NCBI GenBank assembly: GCA_019412865.1
Contig: DXOJ01000843.1
Span: forward strand, 1 to 11,801
DNA: 11,801 nt
Reading direction: 5' to 3'
DNA from: Bacteroides sp.
GTDB lineage: Bacteria > Bacteroidota > Bacteroidia > Bacteroidales > Bacteroidaceae
Shown: one piece after another, positions 7,289-11,801 of the stretch
Layout of the letters: each line of letters begins with the position of its first letter
Position numbering within the stretch: position 1 is the stretch's first letter
Position numbers and translations under genes: made by a program
The notes under the pieces: generated by a model
What the model was told of the DNA's origin: nothing
Database searches by the model: none
What the model saw: the letters and a program-made list of their open reading frames with translations, nothing else

Positions 7289-10200
7289 TTAAATGTTAAT
7301 TGTAAGTCCTAAGGTATATGATCTTGATAATGGATAAGCCTGACCGTTGGTGCTGCCCAGTTCCGGATCCCATAACTTAAAATTGGAGAATGTTATCAAG
7401 TTAGTTCCCATGAAGTATAAACGAACGTTGTTCAAGTGAATCTTATTGATAAGACTCTTCGGAATATTATATCCGATTTCTAGGTTTTTCAAGCGCAGAT
7501 AAGAACCATTGCGAAGCCAATATGTAGACGGACGGTAGTTGTTACTATTGCCTCCATAGCTTAAACGCGGGTATTCTGCGTTCGGGTTTTCATTTTCACC
7601 TAATATCCAGCGGTTGGAGTTCGCCATGTCGGTGAGAATATTTCCCCAATCACCATTCTTGAAAGGATATACAGTAGGACCTTCGATACAGAAAGTTGAT
7701 TTGCCTGCACCTTGGAAGAGGATGTTGATGTCAAATCCTTTCCATTCTGCGGAAAGACCGAAACCATAAATAAGATTTGGGCGATTGGTTGCACCGATAG
7801 GAACTTCGTCATTTTCATCTATCTTTCCGTCTCCGTTGACATCCGCATACTTGATATCACCTGGCATTACGTCGCCCCAGCTCTGTTTCGGACTGTCACG
7901 AATGTCATCATAATCTTTGAATAATCCTAGTGAAATAAGTCCGCGGGTTTGGTTAACACGGAAACCTTGTTGGCTTTTATAAGGGTAATTACTGAATTCT
8001 TCGTCATATTTCAGGATTTCACTCTTACTGTATGTAAAGTTACCTCGCAGTGTCAGATTCACATCTCCAATACGTTGTTTATATCCCACATTACCGTCGA
8101 ATCCTTTGGAAACTACCGAGCCAATATTGGTAGATAACTTCATGCCTGTTCCTGTACCGTACATACCAACGGAGAGAGGGATATAGTTACGCTCTTGGTA
8201 AATACCGTCACGTTGTTCGTGAAAGTAGTCAATTGTACCGGTCAGCTTGTCATTGAACAATGCGAAGTCGATACCTATGTCATGCTTGGTTGCTATTTCC
8301 CAAGTGACAGCATTAGTTGCATAGTAAGTATAGGTCAATCCGTCGAACTGATAGCTTTGTCCTAGGTCTGCATAGTTGTAATTGTTGCTTGCTCCGAAAG
8401 TAGACAAGTAGGGAAAGCGTCTATCCATATTGTCATTACCTACTTTTCCGTAAGAATAACGTACTTTAAACATATTGATCCACGGTGATTTTTCTTTAAT
8501 GAAAGACTCTTCTGCCATGTTCCAGGCTACAGAGTAAGCGGGGAAGAAACCGAACTGATGACCTGTTGCAAAGTTCTCGGATCCATTGTAACCAAAGTTA
8601 AAGTCAACGAAGTAACGGTACTTCCAACCATAGGTGAAACGTCCGGAAAGTCCTTGATGACGTCTGTCAATACCTTGCATAATGTCATCTTCCTTTTTTA
8701 CAGAGGCATTGATTGTCTTATCTTGTGTATATTTCATTACGGCTCCCACCATGTGATTACCAAAGGTACGGTCGTAGTGCAACTCTGCTTCTAAATATTC
8801 TTTTCGTTCACCGGTTGAGTTAGCTTCTTGTGACATCAATTGTTCATCTCTGACTTTTCTCATCACAAGACTACCATCAGAAGCGCGGTTCTGTTCCGCT
8901 CTCCATAATTCTGGTATTTTTTTACGGTTGATCCACTGATAATTGTTAGTGTCGAATCCATAGCGTCCGATGAATTTTAGACCTTTGGTGATAAAACTGA
9001 AATCTTGTTCGAGAGTGATATTGGTCTGCAATTTATTATTCCATGTTTCTTGATAGCCGGTTTGTGTAGCAATGGTCCAAGGATTGATTTGTTCATCGTC
9101 CGAACCGAAAGCGGGCGTATATCCATTGGAATACATGATTGGTACTGAGACCGGGTTATAATTCATAGCAGAAGCCCAGATATTGCTTGACATACCCGGT
9201 TCGTTCTTTTTGTCTAATGAACCGGATACACCGACTTTTAGCAGTGTGGTTTTGGTGATATCCATATCCACGTTCAGACGGTAGTTCCAACGGCGATAGT
9301 TGGCGTTGGTATTATAGTCTTTTAGCCCTTTGTCTACTTTATACATACCACCTTCATCTACATAGCTTGCAGATACATAATAGCGTGCCAATGAACCACC
9401 GCCGTTCATGTTGATAGTGGCACGATAAGTAGGTGCTCCTTTTTTCAGGAGTACATCCATCCAGTCTACATTGGGATATAAGTCTTGGTCCAGTCCGTTA
9501 CGGAGTATATACAATTTGTCTTCAGGGAAGAAAGGTTCTTGGTTACGAGTAGTACGTGCTTCATTCATCATTGAAGCATATGTATATCCGTCAATGAGGT
9601 CTGGGGTTATGGTACGTGTGTTGTAGGTTGTTTCTACTTTTGCATCGATTTGTACTTTTCCTCCTTTACCACGTTTAGTTGTTATTAATACTACACCATT
9701 GGCGCCACGCGAACCGTAGATTGCTGTGGCAGAAGCATCTTTGAGTACAGTGAAGGATTCTATATCCTCAATATTGAGTTCATTCATACTGCGTTCAAAT
9801 CCGTCGACTAAAATCAAGGCACTTGAACCTGCTCCGAATGTCGAGATACCGCGAATCCAGAATTCGGAAATATTATTTCCGGGCTGTCCGGAAGTTTGGC
9901 GAGCCATTACACCTGCTATGTTACCTGCCAAAGCATTAGTAATGCTTGATGTGGAAGTCTTCAGTGTATTTATATCCACATTGGTAACGGCACCGGTCAT
10001 CGTTATTTTCTTCTGTGCACCAGTACCTGTTACCACTACTTCATCCAAAGCAGTGGCAGTGGCTTCTTTCATTATGACCTTGATTGTTCTTTGTTCTTTT
10101 ATCAGGACTTCCTGTTTTTCGAAACCGATGAAAGAGAAAACGAGTCTGTGGTAGGGTTCCATCTTGATTTTGAACTTACCGTCTATGTCGGTGATGGCAC

Positions 10201-10378
10201 CTAATCCCGGGATGTCTTTGATGATTACGTTGACACCAATTAATGGTTCTTTGGACTCGTCTGTCACGAGACCTTCAACCTCTATTCTGTTTGTTTGTAC
10301 CTCTACCGAACTGTTTTGAGCATACACGCTGCATGTGCAACAGAACAGGAGGAGCAAGTTAAAAATATATTTTTTCAT
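7289..10378 (-). CDS. SusC-like TonB-dependent oligosaccharide transporter
   Basis: This 1029-residue outer-membrane barrel imports oligosaccharides too large for porins, driven by TonB/ExbBD. Residues 1-20 are a signal peptide (CSVYA before Gln21). A carboxypeptidase-D-like regulatory domain fills about 33-108 (EGLVTDESKEPLIGVNVIIK). The linker DEVVVTGTG (112-120) leads into the plug, with WIRGISTFG and the conserved VLKDASATAIYGSRGANGVV block at about 211-230. The rest is beta-barrel. There is no STN domain, so signalling through an ECF anti-sigma factor is unlikely. The DVNGDGKIDENDE stretch (846-858) looks like a calcium loop but is a normal conserved element of SusC proteins. The chain ends LGLTINI, with Ile instead of the common terminal Phe. 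It lies 19 bases after the NHL gene and 11 before SusD. Confidence 0.97.
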   Translation of the reverse strand: MKKYIFNLLLLFCCTCSVYAQNSSVEVQTNRIEVEGLVTDESKEPLIGVNVIIKDIPGLGAITDIDGKFKIKMEPYHRLVFSFIGFEKQEVLIKEQRTIKVIMKEATATALDEVVVTGTGAQKKITMTGAVTNVDINTLKTSTSSITNALAGNIAGVMARQTSGQPGNNISEFWIRGISTFGAGSSALILVDGFERSMNELNIEDIESFTVLKDASATAIYGSRGANGVVLITTKRGKGGKVQIDAKVETTYNTRTITPDLIDGYTYASMMNEARTTRNQEPFFPEDKLYILRNGLDQDLYPNVDWMDVLLKKGAPTYRATINMNGGGSLARYYVSASYVDEGGMYKVDKGLKDYNTNANYRRWNYRLNVDMDITKTTLLKVGVSGSLDKKNEPGMSSNIWASAMNYNPVSVPIMYSNGYTPAFGSDDEQINPWTIATQTGYQETWNNKLQTNITLEQDFSFITKGLKFIGRYGFDTNNYQWINRKKIPELWRAEQNRASDGSLVMRKVRDEQLMSQEANSTGERKEYLEAELHYDRTFGNHMVGAVMKYTQDKTINASVKKEDDIMQGIDRRHQGLSGRFTYGWKYRYFVDFNFGYNGSENFATGHQFGFFPAYSVAWNMAEESFIKEKSPWINMFKVRYSYGKVGNDNMDRRFPYLSTFGASNNYNYADLGQSYQFDGLTYTYYATNAVTWEIATKHDIGIDFALFNDKLTGTIDYFHEQRDGIYQERNYIPLSVGMYGTGTGMKLSTNIGSVVSKGFDGNVGYKQRIGDVNLTLRGNFTYSKSEILKYDEEFSNYPYKSQQGFRVNQTRGLISLGLFKDYDDIRDSPKQSWGDVMPGDIKYADVNGDGKIDENDEVPIGATNRPNLIYGFGLSAEWKGFDINILFQGAGKSTFCIEGPTVYPFKNGDWGNILTDMANSNRWILGENENPNAEYPRLSYGGNSNNYRPSTYWLRNGSYLRLKNLEIGYNIPKSLINKIHLNNVRLYFMGTNLITFSNFKLWDPELGSTNGQAYPLSRSYTLGLTINI

Positions 10379-10397
10379 TCGGAATGTGTTTTTATAG

Positions 10398-11801
10398 TTA
10401 TTCTATAGAAATGGTACGGATGCTGTGATTTTCTCTATCGGCGATGTAGAAAGTCTGTGTTTCTTCATCGTAAGCGATGCCGCATGGATTATCAAAGCGT
10501 GCTTCCGTTTTTAATTCTCCGTCAATATTGCCAGATACCTTGTTGTCAGAAGAGACACTGCCTCTTCCTGCAAAAAGAGATACGTTACCGTCGGGAGTAA
10601 TTTTAAAGATGCAATGGTTTCCTCTGTCGCATATATAATAATCATAAATGTTTCCGTCCGGACGAGGATTTTTTATGTATTCTTCATTCTTCACAAATGT
10701 GCCTTGGTAAGGTTCCTGAAAACGGGCACTCGGACCGGGCGAGGGACTGTACCCGGCTTCTCCTTCTCTACCGGCAAATGTGGTTGGCTTCTGAAATTCA
10801 TTGGTTACTTTATTATATTGGGATACCAAAATACAGTTACGGCCTGTGATATACATAAATCTTCCATCCGGATGGATACACATAAAAGTACCGGAATCAC
10901 TATTTTCGTATACACCAAATAATTCTACTCCTTTTTTGCCACCGGTCGTAGGATCGTGAACAGCTTTTTGAAGTCCTCCTTTCCAATAGGTGTTGTAGTA
11001 AAGTGATTTATTTAGGGCGCAGTAAACATTGTTATATCCTGTGCGGTCATAAACATAGGGGTGGGCTTTTCTGAATTCTTCAGATCGCAGAATGTAAGCA
11101 ATTTCACGGTTGTCTTTACTGCTGCTTCCATGGTCATCTGATACGAAAAGAGTGTCTCCGGTTGCATCGAAAGACATGAATTGCATATTCCTAAATCCTC
11201 CCTGGCCATTAGTAAGAAGAGTTGAGACTTCTTTTGCTTCCAGATTGATTCGACGTATAGGACCGCCTTGACCATTAATAATTAAGCATTTCTCAATACC
11301 AAATGTGTCCATTAATAGCCATTGAGGATTTCCGAATCTTGCTTTTTCAAAGTTTCCGTCTACGTCAGATGAATTTCCATTTTCGTCTTCGCTACCAACA
11401 AGAGTACTCACTGAAGGCTGTAGAGTATAATTGAACTTCTTTTCAAATTCATATTCTATAGGTGAGGTTTTTCCGTCGGCACTTTCGATTTTTATTTTAA
11501 TATTACCATCGAAAGCTTTCGGCGGGACTATACAGTAAATTTCGGTGTTGGTGCAGCCGATAGTTGTCGTGTATTGTCCACCTATTGTGATGTGGATTTT
11601 TGAGGGATCAGTCCCAAAATTATCTCCATAAATATGGATTTGAGTACGAAGACTCCCATGATCGGGGGTAAAGTCTGAGAAAACAACCGGTTTAGACGGG
11701 TCGTATCCATTGGAACCAATTTTGTCGTCCTGACAGCCGATAAGGCATACGCTCAGAATCAACACCAGTGCCTTATACCAATAGAGGCATCTTTTTTCAT
11801 G
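10398..11801 (-). CDS. TIG/IPT-NHL propeller lipoprotein, likely surface glycan-binding protein (5' end cut by window)
   Basis: The frame stays open past a GTG at 11765 to the window edge, adding twelve codons (HEKRCLYWYKAL) in front of VLILSVCLIGC. Together these make a normal lipoprotein signal peptide with a basic start, so the true start is probably a few bases beyond 11801, and 467 residues are visible. The lipobox is LIGC (Cys23 of the visible chain), followed by QDDK. Residues about 38-120 form one TIG/IPT Ig-like domain (FTPDHGS, IHIYGDNFG, CIVPP, IKIESADGKTS). Residues about 130-467 look like an NHL beta-propeller of about six blades, most clearly YYICDRGNHCIFKITPDG and FYIADRENHSIRTISIE. 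Similar lipoproteins sit in many Bacteroides glycan loci, and surface glycan binding is the usual inference; no enzyme motif is seen. It precedes SusC by 19 bases in the same operon. Confidence 0.86.
   Translation of the reverse strand, partial: HEKRCLYWYKALVLILSVCLIGCQDDKIGSNGYDPSKPVVFSDFTPDHGSLRTQIHIYGDNFGTDPSKIHITIGGQYTTTIGCTNTEIYCIVPPKAFDGNIKIKIESADGKTSPIEYEFEKKFNYTLQPSVSTLVGSEDENGNSSDVDGNFEKARFGNPQWLLMDTFGIEKCLIINGQGGPIRRINLEAKEVSTLLTNGQGGFRNMQFMSFDATGDTLFVSDDHGSSSKDNREIAYILRSEEFRKAHPYVYDRTGYNNVYCALNKSLYYNTYWKGGLQKAVHDPTTGGKKGVELFGVYENSDSGTFMCIHPDGRFMYITGRNCILVSQYNKVTNEFQKPTTFAGREGEAGYSPSPGPSARFQEPYQGTFVKNEEYIKNPRPDGNIYDYYICDRGNHCIFKITPDGNVSLFAGRGSVSSDNKVSGNIDGELKTEARFDNPCGIAYDEETQTFYIADRENHSIRTISIE

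Larger units (their letters stand above)
397..11801 (-). other. Alpha-mannan polysaccharide utilization locus, single operon (upstream end outside window)
   Basis: Six genes run in the same direction with gaps of 19, 11, 19, 13 and 27 bases and one strong terminator at the end. None of the gaps has room for a promoter plus leader. The combination of SusC/SusD, two further surface lipoproteins, an endo-acting GH76 and an exo-acting GH92 fits stepwise breakdown of a fungal-type alpha-mannan. The operon promoter and the regulator are not in the window. The substrate is inferred from enzyme families rather than shown by the sequence. Confidence 0.85.

Noticed and set aside
7805..7843. EF-hand or dockerin-like calcium loop (DVNGDGKIDENDE) in the SusC-like protein
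   Set aside because: This stretch is a common conserved element of SusC-family barrels and does not indicate a cellulosome-type dockerin.
9726..10154. 142-codon open frame on the plus strand inside the susC-like gene
   Set aside because: It is antisense to the strongly conserved regulatory and plug region of SusC, has no recognisable domain, and reads as a by-product of the real gene's codons.
10614..10922. 102-codon plus-strand frame within the NHL gene
   Set aside because: Low-complexity hydrophobic translation opposite conserved propeller blades; no independent evidence of coding.
1..11801. Mobile element, CRISPR array, tRNA or rRNA
   Set aside because: No transposase or integrase frame, no regularly spaced repeats and no cloverleaf or ribosomal RNA sequence was seen; nearly all of the window is accounted for by the PUL genes.

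Overview
The window looks like part of a Bacteroides genome. It is AT-rich, has almost no recognisable Shine-Dalgarno sequences, uses Bacteroides-type lipoprotein signal peptides, and carries a SusC/SusD pair. It is most simply read as a polysaccharide utilization locus (PUL) aimed at an alpha-mannan. Every gene I accept lies on the minus strand, so transcription runs from high to low coordinates.

Layout in transcription order:
- 11801-10398: TIG/NHL-propeller lipoprotein, with its 5' end cut by the window edge.
- 10378-7289: SusC-like TonB-dependent transporter.
- 7277-5247: SusD-like glycan-binding lipoprotein.
- 5227-4223: DUF1735-type surface lipoprotein.
- 4209-2665: GH76 endo-alpha-1,6-mannanase lipoprotein.
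- 2637-397: GH92 alpha-mannosidase, with a cleavable signal peptide and probably periplasmic.
- 376-317: strong hairpin terminator.
- 129-1: first 43 codons of another secreted protein that resembles the N-terminus of GH97 glycosidases. It probably has its own promoter at about 181-188.

The six genes of the main block are separated by only 11 to 27 bases and contain no obvious internal terminator, so they form one operon. In the inferred pathway, the lipoprotein GH76 cuts the alpha-1,6-mannan backbone at the cell surface. The NHL, SusD and DUF1735 proteins hold the chains, SusC imports the oligosaccharides, and GH92 trims mannose in the periplasm. If the partial gene is GH97, it could remove alpha-galactose or alpha-glucose decorations. 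The set resembles the yeast alpha-mannan PULs described in Bacteroides thetaiotaomicron. I cannot confirm the species or locus without a database search.

No regulator is visible. SusC has no N-terminal STN domain, which argues against ECF-sigma/anti-sigma control and fits a hybrid two-component regulator encoded outside the window. I found no tRNA, rRNA, CRISPR array, transposase or attachment site. I see no wholly new system; the open questions are details of known families.
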